NCBI RefSeq assembly: GCF_042610425.1
Contig: NZ_JBGJZM010000001.1
Coordinates: 2,108,001 to 2,172,000 of the forward strand
DNA length: 64,000 bases
Direction of reading: 5' to 3'
Source of the DNA: Ectobacillus sp042610425
Lineage (GTDB): Bacteria > Bacillota > Bacilli > Bacillales > Bacillaceae_G
The translations under genes were made by a program, and so were the position numbers. Of the stretch, positions 33,011 to 42,539 are shown piece by piece (position 1 is the stretch's first letter; every line of letters starts with the position of its first letter). The notes beneath the pieces are model-generated. The model did no database searches and was not told where the DNA came from. It worked only from the letters and a program-made list of their open reading frames with translations.

Positions 33011-34135
33011 TTAGTGGGGAATAACCGCTACAGAAATCGTAACATTCCCTGACTTTTTCTTCACAAGTTCTAATGCTTCCGCACCGCTATATAACAGTGC
33101 TGCTGGTTCGCTCACCCCATACGCTCCGGTGTATTTAAAGACTGTTTCAGAAGGTTGCTTTATTTTCACCCTATTTAGTACTTCAGGAGAATAATAAACA
33201 AATTCCCAGTCGTTCTTTCGCACTACCTCAAGTAAACCTTCTTCATCTTTTTTCAAATCAATCGTACAAAGGGCCTTCACGCTTTTGATAGAAACATGCA
33301 GTTCGTCTAACGTTTCATGAATGACGGATTCTATTTCCTCAAATGATGTACCGCGGTTACAGCCCATTCCAAGCACAATCACCTTCGGACGGTATAACAC
33401 TCCGTTTTGTAAAATGGAGTTCTCCTCTGCATGAAGATTTCGATGGGTCACGACAAGGGCAGCATTATGCGGATGCTTTAACGCCTCAGCAACCGAATGG
33501 TAGACTTTCATATGTATAGGCAGCGGATGGTTGTAGTTCCACCATTCTTTTTCGCCAGATTCTTGCACAATTGCAATCTGTTCTTCATTCACAACCGCTG
33601 CGCTAACCGGCGTTAATTTTTCAGCAGATTCCCATACCCAGCCAAAGCGTTTGCCAAAGAGATCAACGGGGATCGTTTGTTGAACGTCCGAAGCAGTCGT
33701 AATGATAGCATTCGCACCTAAAGTTGCTGCTACCTCTCTCGTCAGTTCATTGGCTCCGCCGATGTGACCCGACAATACACTGATTACATTCTCACCTTTA
33801 TCGTCGATGACCACAACAGCAGGATCTACCTTTTTATCTTTTAAAAGAGGAGCAATCATACGCACAACTGCACCAAGAGAAATAATAATTATGAGTCCTT
33901 GATACGATTTGAAAAGGGCGGGAAGCAACAAGCGGACACTCCCAGTAAACATTTGAATGTCCTTATCTTGCTCGTCTCCCTGTTCAAATTTGCTCATATA
34001 ATATACATCCGTATTTTGAAACGAACGCCCTAGCTTTCTTGCAATCTGTACGCCGTGTTTCGTGATGGCAACAACCGCATACTCACCGCTTTGCTCGATT
34101 GCAGGCATTTGTCCTTCCAGAAGCGTATGAATCAC
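33011..34135 (-). CDS. cbiG: Cobalt-precorrin-5A hydrolase CbiG
   Basis: A 374-residue CbiG protein. The N-terminal half has VVAITKHGVQIARKLG and SLGAVVRMIAPLLKDKKVDPAVVVIDDKGENVISVLSGHIGGANELT; the C-terminal domain has IVLGMGCNRGTSFEEIE. CbiG opens the delta-lactone and releases acetaldehyde in the anaerobic pathway, so it diagnoses the early-cobalt route. It overlaps cbiF by four bases. Confidence 0.92.
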   Translation of the reverse strand: MIHTLLEGQMPAIEQSGEYAVVAITKHGVQIARKLGRSFQNTDVYYMSKFEQGDEQDKDIQMFTGSVRLLLPALFKSYQGLIIIISLGAVVRMIAPLLKDKKVDPAVVVIDDKGENVISVLSGHIGGANELTREVAATLGANAIITTASDVQQTIPVDLFGKRFGWVWESAEKLTPVSAAVVNEEQIAIVQESGEKEWWNYNHPLPIHMKVYHSVAEALKHPHNAALVVTHRNLHAEENSILQNGVLYRPKVIVLGMGCNRGTSFEEIESVIHETLDELHVSIKSVKALCTIDLKKDEEGLLEVVRKNDWEFVYYSPEVLNRVKIKQPSETVFKYTGAYGVSEPAALLYSGAEALELVKKKSGNVTISVAVIPH

Positions 34136-34905
34136 GATTGTACCCCCCGGCGAAATCCGTGCGTAAATTCTTTATCATACAGCTTAGAACGGTACTCTTT
34201 ATCATGTATATTTTCATCAAGCGCCCAGCCCATCAAAATCATTGCCTGCTTCCGTATACCATTTGTCCGCATTGCCTCATCCATGTTTTCCACTGTCGTA
34301 CGGACAACTTTTTGGTCAGGCCATGATGCTTTATAAATAACCGCTACCGGCGTATCTTTGCTCCAACCGGCATCCAATACTTCTTTCATCACTTTTTTCG
34401 TTAAGGTGCTACTTAAGAAAAGAGCGATTGTACAATGATGCTTGGCTAAATCCCGCAGTTTTTCAAACTCAGGCACTGGCGTTCTTCCTTCAGCTCTTGT
34501 TAAAATCAACGTTTGTGTTAAGTCTGGAATGGTAAGTTCTGCTTGTGCCGCTGCAGCTGCTGCAAATACGGAGCTAACACCAGGCACGATTTCAACACCG
34601 ACGCCAGCTTTTTTTAGTAACACCATTTGTTCCATAATCGCACCGTATACGGCTGGATCACCTGTGTGAACACGCACAACCTTTTTCCCTTGCTTGATTC
34701 GTTCCACCATAATAGAGACCATTTCTTCTAAATGCATGCCCGCTGTTTTCATGACTTCTGCTTCTGGCTTTGCTTTTGCAATTAATTCTTCATTCACAAG
34801 AGAATCAGCATACAATACTACATCTGCTTCCTCTAGAAGCTTTAACCCTTTTACTGTAATCAAATCTGGATCTCCAGGACCTGCTCCAATTATGTATAGT
34901 TTCAT
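34132..34905 (-). CDS. cbiF: Cobalt-precorrin-4 C11-methyltransferase CbiF
   Basis: A 257-residue tetrapyrrole methylase: LYIIGAGPGDPDLITVKGLKLLEEADVVLYADSLVN, VVRVHTGDPAVYGAIMEQM and EIVPGVSSVFAAAAAAQAELTIPDLTQTLILTRAEGRTPVPE, the last segment being specific for CbiF/CobM. It methylates C11 using SAM. Both ends overlap neighbours, cbiG and cbiL, by four bases. Confidence 0.93.
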   Translation of the reverse strand: MKLYIIGAGPGDPDLITVKGLKLLEEADVVLYADSLVNEELIAKAKPEAEVMKTAGMHLEEMVSIMVERIKQGKKVVRVHTGDPAVYGAIMEQMVLLKKAGVGVEIVPGVSSVFAAAAAAQAELTIPDLTQTLILTRAEGRTPVPEFEKLRDLAKHHCTIALFLSSTLTKKVMKEVLDAGWSKDTPVAVIYKASWPDQKVVRTTVENMDEAMRTNGIRKQAMILMGWALDENIHDKEYRSKLYDKEFTHGFRRGVQS

Positions 34906-35603
34906 TTTCTCACCACCATTAATGTTAGATATTCCAATTCTGCGCCTTCAATTTCTTCTGCTTTCCAAATAATCTCTTCATCCGATGTCACTTTTGTCAC
35001 AACAGAAGTATTCTGAAGCAAATCTAATTCACGTACCACTTGTAGCATCAAATCGATAACCTTTGCCACCTTGATAAAAATGACACAATCATGATCTTCA
35101 ATGGCTTGCTTCATTGCTTCATAATTATCGTGCGCTGGAATAATTGCTACGTGCTCATCCCCGTCTGCAAGCGGAATACCTAGTCTTGCAGCAGCTCCGT
35201 TCACAGAAGAAATACCTGGAACAACTTCAATGATAGCTTCCGGATGGCGCTCTTGCATCAAAACCATCATATGGATGAATGTACTATATAATAGTGGATC
35301 GCCTTCTGTAACGAACGCAACATTCTTTCCTTCCTGTAGCTTTTCCCAAACGCTTTCAACCGTTTCGCTCCACTTTCGTTCTAAAATGGTCTCATCCTTT
35401 GTCATTGGAAACACAAGACCAAGCATTTCCTTTTCATTCGGATTCACATACACATCGATAATTTTTTGGGCATAGCTTTTGCTTCCCTTTTGTTTCTTCG
35501 GATACGCAATGACTGGTGATTCCTTTAATCTTCGAAACGCCTTAACGGTAATCAATTCCGGATCTCCCGGACCAACTCCTAAACCATATAATGTTCCTAG
35601 CAT
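34902..35603 (-). CDS. cbiL: Cobalt-precorrin-2 C20-methyltransferase CbiL
   Basis: A 233-residue tetrapyrrole methylase: LYGLGVGPGDPELITVKAFRRL, VAFVTEGDPLLYSTFIHMM and VVPGISSVNGAAARLGIPLADGDEHVAIIPA identify CbiL/CobI. It adds the C20 methyl group that is later lost in ring contraction. It starts two bases after cbiET and overlaps cbiF. Confidence 0.93.
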   Translation of the reverse strand: MLGTLYGLGVGPGDPELITVKAFRRLKESPVIAYPKKQKGSKSYAQKIIDVYVNPNEKEMLGLVFPMTKDETILERKWSETVESVWEKLQEGKNVAFVTEGDPLLYSTFIHMMVLMQERHPEAIIEVVPGISSVNGAAARLGIPLADGDEHVAIIPAHDNYEAMKQAIEDHDCVIFIKVAKVIDLMLQVVRELDLLQNTSVVTKVTSDEEIIWKAEEIEGAELEYLTLMVVRK

Positions 35604-35605
35604 CT

Positions 35606-36796
35606 TTACTCTCCTCGCTCTGCGCTTATGATATAAATCGGATTGAGTGCATCAAACCGAGTTAGGTTCAAAATCGGCTTGCTTCGTGAAATTTGGACAA
35701 GCGTAATATTCGTCTTGAATCCTTGTTTTTTAAATGCTTTCTGAGCTTCCGCCAAATTTTCAATCGTTACCGCATTTAAAACAATCCGGCCTTTCTCTTT
35801 CAACCGACTGCAGCAAATGTCTAAAATCGCATCCATTCCGCCTGCTGTCCCGCCGATAAATACGGCATCCGGATCAGAGAATGTATCGAGTCCTTCTGGT
35901 GCTTTTCCTTGGACAACGGTTGCATCTACGCGAAACTTTGCTAAGTTTTGCCAGCAATTTTCTAAATCACCTTCATTCTTTTCAATGGCGAAGATTTGTC
36001 CTTCACGTGCTACTTTTGCTGCCTCAATCGCCACAGAACCTGTACATGTACCGATATCCCATACAATACTGTCCTTCTGCAAATGAAGTGCACTTATGCT
36101 CAGCGCTCGAATTTCCTTTTTCGTAATCAGCCCTTTCTCAGGCTTACGCTGAATAAACTCTTCATCCTCTATACCGATAGACCAAGATGGACCTTCAGCC
36201 GTTTTCTTCAAAACCACTACATTTAACGGCGAAAACTCGGCATCTTTCATCTCGTCTAACTCCATATGGCGACATCTTTCATTTTCGCTTCCTACATTTT
36301 CTGCTATAAATGCCTTATACTCCGTCATGCCAAACGACAATAAGTACTGTGCAATTCGATTCGGTGAATTCTCTTCATCTGTTAAAATAGCAATTTTTTC
36401 TCTTCCGTCAATGCGCTGGGCAAGCCCCTTCATACTTCTTCCATGAACGCTGGTCAAATACGCATCATTCCATCGTTCTCCCATTCTTGCAAAGGTAAGT
36501 TGGACGGAACTTACATACGGATAGATTTCAATTTCTATTTTGCTAGATAAATAGCTACCAATCCCATAAAATAGGGGATCACCTGATGCTAGAATGACAA
36601 CGCTTCTCGTCTCTGTTTGAAGACGTTCTACTAATTTTGCAAGTCCGCCTTCAATCACAACCTTTTCTCCCGTATAATCTGGGAAAAAGGCAAGCTGCCG
36701 GTTTCCTCCTACTAGCACTTCACTTTCATAAATCCACTTCTCATACTTAGGAAGCAAGCTTTGCTTCCCATCATCACCAATTCCAATTATTTTCAT
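35606..36796 (-). CDS. cbiET: Fused cobalt-precorrin-7 C5-methyltransferase / C15-methyltransferase-decarboxylase CbiET
   Basis: A 396-residue two-domain protein. Residues 1 to about 195 are the CbiE methylase (IIGIGDDGKQSLLPK, VVILASGDPLFYGIG), and from about 205 to the end the CbiT domain with its own SAM motif IVWDIGTCTGSVAIEAA and PDAVFIGGTAGGMDAIL. The fusion does both C5 and C15 methylation plus decarboxylation of the acetate at C12, like CobL. The start is the ATG at 36796, overlapping the cbiD stop by one base (TGATG); the longer ORF upstream is a read-in through cbiD. Confidence 0.92.
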   Translation of the reverse strand: MKIIGIGDDGKQSLLPKYEKWIYESEVLVGGNRQLAFFPDYTGEKVVIEGGLAKLVERLQTETRSVVILASGDPLFYGIGSYLSSKIEIEIYPYVSSVQLTFARMGERWNDAYLTSVHGRSMKGLAQRIDGREKIAILTDEENSPNRIAQYLLSFGMTEYKAFIAENVGSENERCRHMELDEMKDAEFSPLNVVVLKKTAEGPSWSIGIEDEEFIQRKPEKGLITKKEIRALSISALHLQKDSIVWDIGTCTGSVAIEAAKVAREGQIFAIEKNEGDLENCWQNLAKFRVDATVVQGKAPEGLDTFSDPDAVFIGGTAGGMDAILDICCSRLKEKGRIVLNAVTIENLAEAQKAFKKQGFKTNITLVQISRSKPILNLTRFDALNPIYIISAERGE

Positions 36797-37878
36797 CAAT
36801 GGCGCACTGCCTTTCCTAAGCATTCTCCCTTTAACGTATATAAAGTCGTATCCACTTCCATACCACCATCCACTTCCTGAAGAGCAGACAGGCAACAATG
36901 CTCACTTAGCTTCGTGAAATATTCCACGTAGCCATGCTGCATCATCCAATCTCCAACCTGTGATGCTGTATTGGCAGCTTTAATTTCTTCGAGTAGCGGC
37001 TGCCCAGCCCCCACTTTGCAAGCAATCTGTGCTAAAAATTCAAAATCAACCGCTGCACTTTTTGAGTGGACCATCATAATCCCTTGGGCTACCTTGGAGA
37101 ATTTCCCCATCATTCCAACCATCGAAACGCGCTTTGCCCCTTGCCGTTTGCACTGCTTTAACGTAAACCCAACAAAATCACCCATTTCAATAAACGCTTC
37201 CTCAGGCAAATAAGGAAATTGCTTCATCGCATACGCTTCACTGCGTCCGCCTGTCGTGATGACAACGTGGTCACAGTGGCTAGCTCGTGCTACCCGAATT
37301 GCCTGCACAATACTTGCTTTAAAAGCAGATGTAGAAAACGGGACGACAATCCCGCGCGTTCCTAAAATCGAGATTCCACCGATGATACCGAGCCGGCCAT
37401 TTAACGTTTTTTTCGCAATTTCTTCCCCGCCTGGTACAGAAATCACAATGGTAATGCCTCGCTCTATACCATAATCCTGCAGAACATCACGTGCGGCCTC
37501 TAGAATCATGCGGCGCGGCACGGGATTAATCGCCGCTTCCCCGACAGCAACCGGCAATCCTTCCTTCGTGACGCGTCCTACTCCGGTGCCTCCATCTAAC
37601 ACGATATCTGGCTGATCTGACCAAGTCACAGTAGAAATAATGCTCGCCCCGTGCGTTGCATCGGGATCATCTCCACCATCCTTTATTACAACTGCCAATG
37701 CAGTTTGCTCGGTTCGTTCACAGCTTTCAATAACAAACGTGGCAAATCGTTTGATTGGCAAATAAATCGTCGCTTCAGTTTGCGTTTGTCCGGTAATAAG
37801 AGCAGTAAGTGCTGCTTTCGTTGCGGCTGTCGCACACGATCCGGTTGTATAGCCTTCGCGAAGCTTTTTCTCACTCAT
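36796..37878 (-). CDS. cbiD: Cobalt-precorrin-5B C1-methyltransferase CbiD
   Basis: A 360-residue CbiD. LREGYTTGSCATAATKAALTAL at the start, VIKDGGDDPDATHG, PAVGEAAINPVPRRMI-type residues (seen as VAVGEAAINPVPRRM) and GRLGIIGGISILGTRGIV are characteristic. CbiD is unrelated to the tetrapyrrole methylase superfamily and is limited to the anaerobic route. It sits two bases behind cbiC and is coupled to cbiET. Confidence 0.93.
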   Translation of the reverse strand: MSEKKLREGYTTGSCATAATKAALTALITGQTQTEATIYLPIKRFATFVIESCERTEQTALAVVIKDGGDDPDATHGASIISTVTWSDQPDIVLDGGTGVGRVTKEGLPVAVGEAAINPVPRRMILEAARDVLQDYGIERGITIVISVPGGEEIAKKTLNGRLGIIGGISILGTRGIVVPFSTSAFKASIVQAIRVARASHCDHVVITTGGRSEAYAMKQFPYLPEEAFIEMGDFVGFTLKQCKRQGAKRVSMVGMMGKFSKVAQGIMMVHSKSAAVDFEFLAQIACKVGAGQPLLEEIKAANTASQVGDWMMQHGYVEYFTKLSEHCCLSALQEVDGGMEVDTTLYTLKGECLGKAVRH

Positions 37879-37880
37879 TT

Positions 37881-38537
37881 TTATTCCTTATCCGCTAGTA
37901 AAGAAAGAGCATTTAACGCTGCCACCGTTATCGTACTTCCGCCCTTTCTCCCTACATTCGTAATAAACGGAATATCTAGCTTTGCTAATTCTTCTTTGGA
38001 TTCAGCTGCAGATACAAAACCAACAGGAAGTCCAATTATAAGATCAGGTTTTGCTTCTCCTTCTTTAATGAGACGGATGAGCTCCAGCAAGGCAGTAGGT
38101 GCATTGCCAATCGCATAAATACCACCTTCTGCTTCTTTAATCGCTTTTCGCATCGAAATGATGGCACGCGTCGTATTCAATCGCTTTGCTTCTTCTCTTA
38201 CATCCGGATCCGAAATATATACTTTGATTTCCCCACCAAACTTTTCAATTCGTGTTTTGTTCGCTCCCACTTGAACCATTTGTACATCTGCTATCACTTT
38301 TTTCCCGCTTCGGATTGCACGAATACCAGCTTGGATTGCATCGGGATGAAATAGCAAGCTCCTTCCTAGATCAAAATCAGCTGATGCATGAATAACACGT
38401 TGCACGATAGGATATTGTTCCTCGGTAAAAGAATGTGGTCCTAGCTCTTCCGTAATCATAGCAAAGCTTCTTCCCTCAATTTGCTCGGGCTGAACCGTAA
38501 CAGGTTTAAATTCAGTACGAAAATCCATATGCTCCAT
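37881..38537 (-). CDS. cbiC: Cobalt-precorrin-8 methylmutase CbiC
   Basis: A 218-residue methylmutase. VQRVIHASADFDLG contains the catalytic His; SGKKVIADVQMVQVGANK and AIGNAPTALLELIRLIKEGEAKPDLIIGLPVGFVSAAESKE are the conserved core, as in CobH. It shifts the methyl group from C11 to C12 to give cobyrinate. It lies 18 bases behind cbiJ and two before cbiD. Confidence 0.93.
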   Translation of the reverse strand: MEHMDFRTEFKPVTVQPEQIEGRSFAMITEELGPHSFTEEQYPIVQRVIHASADFDLGRSLLFHPDAIQAGIRAIRSGKKVIADVQMVQVGANKTRIEKFGGEIKVYISDPDVREEAKRLNTTRAIISMRKAIKEAEGGIYAIGNAPTALLELIRLIKEGEAKPDLIIGLPVGFVSAAESKEELAKLDIPFITNVGRKGGSTITVAALNALSLLADKE

Positions 38538-38555
38538 CTCCTTATTTAATGGTTT

Positions 38556-39329
38556 CTATTTTTTTAACAGCAAAGCTTCCTCTAACGCTTGTAATACCTC
38601 AGAAAAATGAGAATACACACAACCATATTCCATTTTTGGCCGTTCAATGAGAATGATGTCGATACCGAGTTCTTTTGCCGCCTCTACTTTCTCATCAACA
38701 GAGCCAACTTTTCCACTTTCCTTTGTAATCATCGTGGTGACGCCATATTGATTATAAAGAGCCTTATCCAGCTCCTTTGTAAATGGTCCTTGAATGGCCA
38801 CAATATTTTTTTGCGGCAATCTAAGCTGTTCGCATTTTTCCATATTGTCTGTGCGTGGCAGCATACGGGCAATCAGGCGAACATCCGGAAGTGCTACTAA
38901 TTTTTCCGTAAAGATTTGCAGGGTTTTGCTGCCAGTCGTTAACATGACAACCCCTTTTTTCTTTGCCGCTTCTATGGCCGCCTCTTCATAGCTGCTTACG
39001 ACCGTCATTTTTTCATACGCAAATTTCTGAGATTCACGCTCATAGCGGATGTACGGAACTTGCGCCTGCTCAGCTGCATGGATAGCATTTTTGGATGCCT
39101 CTTCCGCAAAAGGATGGCTGGCATCCACGACAACTTGTACACCTTTTTCCCGAATGAAATCGGCCATTTCTTTATCTGTCATTCTTCCTGTCCTTACATC
39201 GATTCCCACCTGCTTCATTTCCGATGCAGCATTCTCTGTAACAACTGTGGTAAGGATCAAATAACCGGCTTTCTGGATTTCTAACGCCAATGCACGGGCA
39301 TCACTTGTGCCAGCCAGCATGAAAATCAT
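38556..39329 (-). CDS. cbiJ: Cobalt-precorrin-6A reductase CbiJ
   Basis: A 257-residue CbiJ/CobK protein. It begins IFMLAGTSDARALALEIQKAGY with the nucleotide-binding glycine, and has VVVDASHPFAEEASKNAIHAAEQAQVPYIRYERES, the segment most conserved in the family. It reduces the macrocycle with NADH or NADPH. The start overlaps cbiX by four bases. Confidence 0.92.
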   Translation of the reverse strand: MIFMLAGTSDARALALEIQKAGYLILTTVVTENAASEMKQVGIDVRTGRMTDKEMADFIREKGVQVVVDASHPFAEEASKNAIHAAEQAQVPYIRYERESQKFAYEKMTVVSSYEEAAIEAAKKKGVVMLTTGSKTLQIFTEKLVALPDVRLIARMLPRTDNMEKCEQLRLPQKNIVAIQGPFTKELDKALYNQYGVTTMITKESGKVGSVDEKVEAAKELGIDIILIERPKMEYGCVYSHFSEVLQALEEALLLKK

Positions 39330-40237
39330 ATCAATCCGCCTGCCTTTTTCTCCTCATGACTGTGATGATGATCATGGTTGTGATCGTGATCATGGTCGTG
39401 ATCGTGATCATGGTCGTGGTGATGATGTTCAATATGTTCCATCGCATCCAAACGATATTGACAAATGTCACAATTCATACGCACTTCACCTTGCAGTGCT
39501 TCCCTAGCACGTTCTTGTAAAATAGTAAGTAAGTTTGGATGAAAACCAAAATAGCCTGCCAGCTCAAACGTAATGTCAGGGTGCAGCCCTTGAAACTTTG
39601 TAATCATCTCTTCCAAACGTTTTATTAAAATGCCTGTGAATAAAAAGTAAGGAAGAATAATCACTTTCTTTGCCCCAAGCTTGATGCACCGCTCAACTCC
39701 TTCTTCTACAAGCGGATCCGTCACACCCATGAAAGCTGGTTCGACAAATTTATAATTTGTTTTCTCCCAAAGTAATCTTGAAATCTTATATAAATCACTG
39801 TTTGCGTCGGGATCACTCCCACCACGTCCCAAAAGTAGAATAGCAGTGTCTGCCATTGGTTCATCTGGATTCTCACCAATTTCTACTAATCTCGTTTTCA
39901 AAATCCCGAAGATTTCTTCATGGACTCCTATTGGTTTACCATATGTAAAAGATACATGGGAATACTTTTGTTTTGCATCATCAATGGCTGCTGGAATATG
40001 AATTTTCGAATGCCCAGCAGGTAAAAGCATAATTGGAATCACAATTACTTCCTTTGCACCCTTTTCAACGCAGTTATCAATTCCTTGACTAACTGTCGGT
40101 CTTTCAAATTCTAAAAAGCATGCTTCTATTAAAAGTGACGGATCCCATCCTGACTTCATATTTTCTATAAACTGCAGAACTTGGCTGTTTCCTTCTGGAT
40201 CTTTACTCCCATGCCCTACAAACAAAATAGCTTTCAC
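39326..40237 (-). CDS. cbiX: Sirohydrochlorin cobaltochelatase CbiX, long form with His-rich tail
   Basis: A 303-residue chelatase that inserts Co2+ into sirohydrochlorin. Two CbiX-type halves are visible: AILFVGHGSKDPEGN at the start and IPIMLLPAGHSKIHIPAAI, then LLGRGGSDPDAN and KVIILPYFLFTGILIKRLEE in the second half. The C-terminus carries MNCDICQ, the MxCxxC motif linked to an Fe-S centre in B. megaterium CbiX, and a His-Asp tract of about 24 residues, presumably for metal binding or storage. The tract comes from a short tandem DNA repeat and may vary in length between strains. Confidence 0.93.
   Translation of the reverse strand: MKAILFVGHGSKDPEGNSQVLQFIENMKSGWDPSLLIEACFLEFERPTVSQGIDNCVEKGAKEVIVIPIMLLPAGHSKIHIPAAIDDAKQKYSHVSFTYGKPIGVHEEIFGILKTRLVEIGENPDEPMADTAILLLGRGGSDPDANSDLYKISRLLWEKTNYKFVEPAFMGVTDPLVEEGVERCIKLGAKKVIILPYFLFTGILIKRLEEMITKFQGLHPDITFELAGYFGFHPNLLTILQERAREALQGEVRMNCDICQYRLDAMEHIEHHHHDHDHDHDHDHDHNHDHHHSHEEKKAGGLI
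39362..39432. repeat. Tandem repeat encoding the CbiX His-Asp tail
   Basis: On the plus strand the units GATCATGGTCGTGATC and relatives recur with a 6- and 12-base period (39380-39420). The array encodes alternating His and Asp on the minus strand. It is a likely site of length change by slippage. Confidence 0.8.
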
Positions 40238-40262
40238 ACATCTTCCCCCTTATTTTTCCTAC

Positions 40263-41840
40263 TTACTCTCCGCAAGCCGGTTCTTCTATTTTCAAATTCG
40301 GCGTCATATCCTGAAACTCGAAGCCCTGTACATTCTTAACGCGTTTAAAGAATTTGTAAAAGCGTTCGTTCGGATAACCTTTCTCCTTATATTCCTGTAC
40401 GATTGCTTCTACAATACCGACAATTTTGTCAGGTGCAATTCCTTCTGCAACAATCTGGCCTGAATGTGCATTTCGTCCGGTTGTTTTTGCACCTAAAAAC
40501 AAATCAAAGGCTCCTCTTCGAAAAACGATTCCGATATCTTCCTTCACAGCACCATAACACGCCATGGCACAGCCATTGAAGCCAATTTTCAGCTCTTTCG
40601 GTAGCTGTATTCCTCCTAGCTTTGTTTGAATTTCTTCAGCATAGGGAATGCTATCCTTTTTGTCTCCATCGCAAAAGTCGCATGCCTTAACTGTTAGCAC
40701 CTCCCCTATCGGTGACAGTAAAAAGCCTGCTTCCTGTAAAGTAGTTGTAATTGAATTCGGATTATCGGTTGGAATCACAAGCTTGATCGCATGATCCGGT
40801 GTATATTCCATCGTGCCTTCGTCCGATACTAGCTCGGCAAGTGTCATCATCTGCTGTGCTGTAAATTTCTTATTAGCAACACCTGGACTTACAGCGAGCT
40901 CTAATAAGGATGTAATTGGTTGCTGGATAAATGACTTTTCATTATCGATTTCCCCCGAAACAGCTTGCAGCGCCTCTTCTGCTAATTCATGTGGAGACAT
41001 CTTAACTTGATTCAATGACCAAGGCTCTGCTTCCTTTTGCAGACGCTTATGCGGCGCAAGCTTTTGCTCGGTTTGATCTAGCGTATACTTTCGTTGGTAG
41101 CCGCGCGGGGTAATCATGAGATTATCATAGACAAACGTCGATGAATTTCCGACAATCACCGTTGTAAGCATCCCAATTTCATGTTCTAGCATGTTTGCAA
41201 GGTTTGTAATAACAACATCTTGCCGGTCACGATACGCACTTTTCACAAGGCCGACCGGCGTATTTGGCGAGCGATACTTTAGTAAGATCCGCTGTGCCTC
41301 TTCAATTTGTCTCGTTCTTCTCCCGCTTTTCGGATTATAAAAGGCAATGACAAAGTCAGCCTGCGCCGCCGCATCAATTCTCTTTTCAATCAAAGTCCAA
41401 GGCGTTAAATGATCGCTTAAGCTAATCGTGCATGCATCATGCATAATCGGTGCTCCGAGCAATGAAGCACAGGAATTAATCGCCGAAATACCTGGAATAA
41501 TTTCAACCTCAACGCCGGTTTCCTTTCGCCATCCAGCCCCTAGAAGAACTTCATAAACAAGACCCGCCATCCCGTACACACCGGCATCACCGCTTGAAAT
41601 AACAGCAACATTCTTGCCCTGCTCAGCTTGTCTTACCGCTTCTTGCGCCCGGCTTACTTCTTCTGTCATACCAGTGCTCACAATCGTCTGTCCTACTAAT
41701 AATCCTTCTATCAAATCGACATATGTTTTATAACCAATAACGATGTCACATTCCCCAATTGCTTCCTTTGCCCGTTTCGTAATATGCTCGCTACTTCCTG
41801 GGCCAAACCCAATAACTGCTACTTTTCCTTTCACGCTCAT
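40263..41840 (-). CDS. cbiH: CbiH60: precorrin-3B C17-methyltransferase fused to a sulfite/nitrite-reductase-like Fe-S domain
   Basis: A 525-residue fusion. Residues 1 to about 245 form the CbiH/CobJ methylase (VAVIGFGPGSSEHIT, VAVISSGDAGVYGMAGL, EIIPGISAINSCASLLGAPIMHD), responsible for C17 methylation with ring contraction. After a linker, residues about 310-520 resemble half of a siroheme-type reductase, with cysteine pairs CDFC and CAMAC, which can hold an Fe-S cluster. The same architecture and size are known as CbiH60 in B. megaterium. The ATG at 41840 overlaps the permease stop by four bases; a GTG at 41834 has better spacing to GGCGG and is an alternative. Confidence 0.92.
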   Translation of the reverse strand: MSVKGKVAVIGFGPGSSEHITKRAKEAIGECDIVIGYKTYVDLIEGLLVGQTIVSTGMTEEVSRAQEAVRQAEQGKNVAVISSGDAGVYGMAGLVYEVLLGAGWRKETGVEVEIIPGISAINSCASLLGAPIMHDACTISLSDHLTPWTLIEKRIDAAAQADFVIAFYNPKSGRRTRQIEEAQRILLKYRSPNTPVGLVKSAYRDRQDVVITNLANMLEHEIGMLTTVIVGNSSTFVYDNLMITPRGYQRKYTLDQTEQKLAPHKRLQKEAEPWSLNQVKMSPHELAEEALQAVSGEIDNEKSFIQQPITSLLELAVSPGVANKKFTAQQMMTLAELVSDEGTMEYTPDHAIKLVIPTDNPNSITTTLQEAGFLLSPIGEVLTVKACDFCDGDKKDSIPYAEEIQTKLGGIQLPKELKIGFNGCAMACYGAVKEDIGIVFRRGAFDLFLGAKTTGRNAHSGQIVAEGIAPDKIVGIVEAIVQEYKEKGYPNERFYKFFKRVKNVQGFEFQDMTPNLKIEEPACGE

Positions 41841-42538
41841 GCGCCGCCTTTCCAATAGGCTAGAAGCATGGAAACTCCCAGACCTATGCTATATATGCCC
41901 GTAACAGAACCTAAAATGAAGTAAAGTCGTTGTCTTGCTATCGTCTTCATAAAACCCCATGAAAAACATAAGGCAATCGTAATTGTGGAAATCAACAATC
42001 CAACAACAAATAAAATGAGTTGCAGCATCGCAGACGAGATATGATGCACGCCGACCGCATTTGTTAAGATGACGATTTGAGTCGGACTTTCTACCCCAAT
42101 GCCATGAATGATGCCAATTATAAAGGCGCCAATCATCCCAAACTGTGTTGTAGATACTCTGTTTTCCCTTTTATTTCGTGCAAATAATTCATATACAATT
42201 CTGAACCTGCTTTTATAAACATAATCTTGTCTTTGCCAAACCATCGTAATCAACATATACGTTCCTAGTACAAGCAAGGAAAGGCTAACCAATAGCTCTA
42301 ATGCTTCCCTTGAAGCTTTCGACAATTCTACCCCTAAAAATAAGGATAGGAGACCAATGAGAAAGACGATGAATCCATGACCAAAGGCATACATGACACC
42401 AAGTGACACTTGCTTGCGTTTCTGTCCTGCACTTCCAACCATATCGGCAATGGCTGCCACATGATCACCATCCATACCATGCTTCATTCCAAGTAAAATT
42501 GTTAAGCAAGTAAACGCAATCCATTCCAAACGAAACAC
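41837..42538 (-). CDS. HoxN/NixA-like nickel/cobalt permease
   Basis: A 233-residue membrane protein with about six to seven helices. The nickel/cobalt-transporter signature H-x4-D-H is present as HGMDGDHVAA (His20, Asp25, His26), and GIIHGIGVESPTQIVIL is a second conserved block. It is shorter than classical NiCoTs (about 330-350 residues). As it lies between cbiW and cbiH60 behind cobalamin riboswitches, its substrate is most likely Co2+ for CbiX. Uptake is assumed from the family and context, although related RcnA-like proteins export. Confidence 0.85.
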   Translation of the reverse strand: MFRLEWIAFTCLTILLGMKHGMDGDHVAAIADMVGSAGQKRKQVSLGVMYAFGHGFIVFLIGLLSLFLGVELSKASREALELLVSLSLLVLGTYMLITMVWQRQDYVYKSRFRIVYELFARNKRENRVSTTQFGMIGAFIIGIIHGIGVESPTQIVILTNAVGVHHISSAMLQLILFVVGLLISTITIALCFSWGFMKTIARQRLYFILGSVTGIYSIGLGVSMLLAYWKGGA

Positions 42539-42539
42539 C

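Noticed and set aside
36797..36898. N-terminal extension of CbiET by 34 residues
   Set aside because: It is the 3' end of cbiD read in another frame; the TGATG overlap sets the start.
37651..38118. 155-codon plus-strand ORF across cbiC and cbiD
   Set aside because: Spans two confirmed genes on the opposite strand, no ribosome binding site.
39362..39432. Short tandem repeat as a CRISPR array
   Set aside because: Units of 6-12 bases with no spacers, within a coding frame.
39307..39507. Plus-strand ORF with many Asp, His and Arg codons across the CbiX tail
   Set aside because: It is the complement of the His-Asp repeat of cbiX; low complexity, no ribosome binding site.
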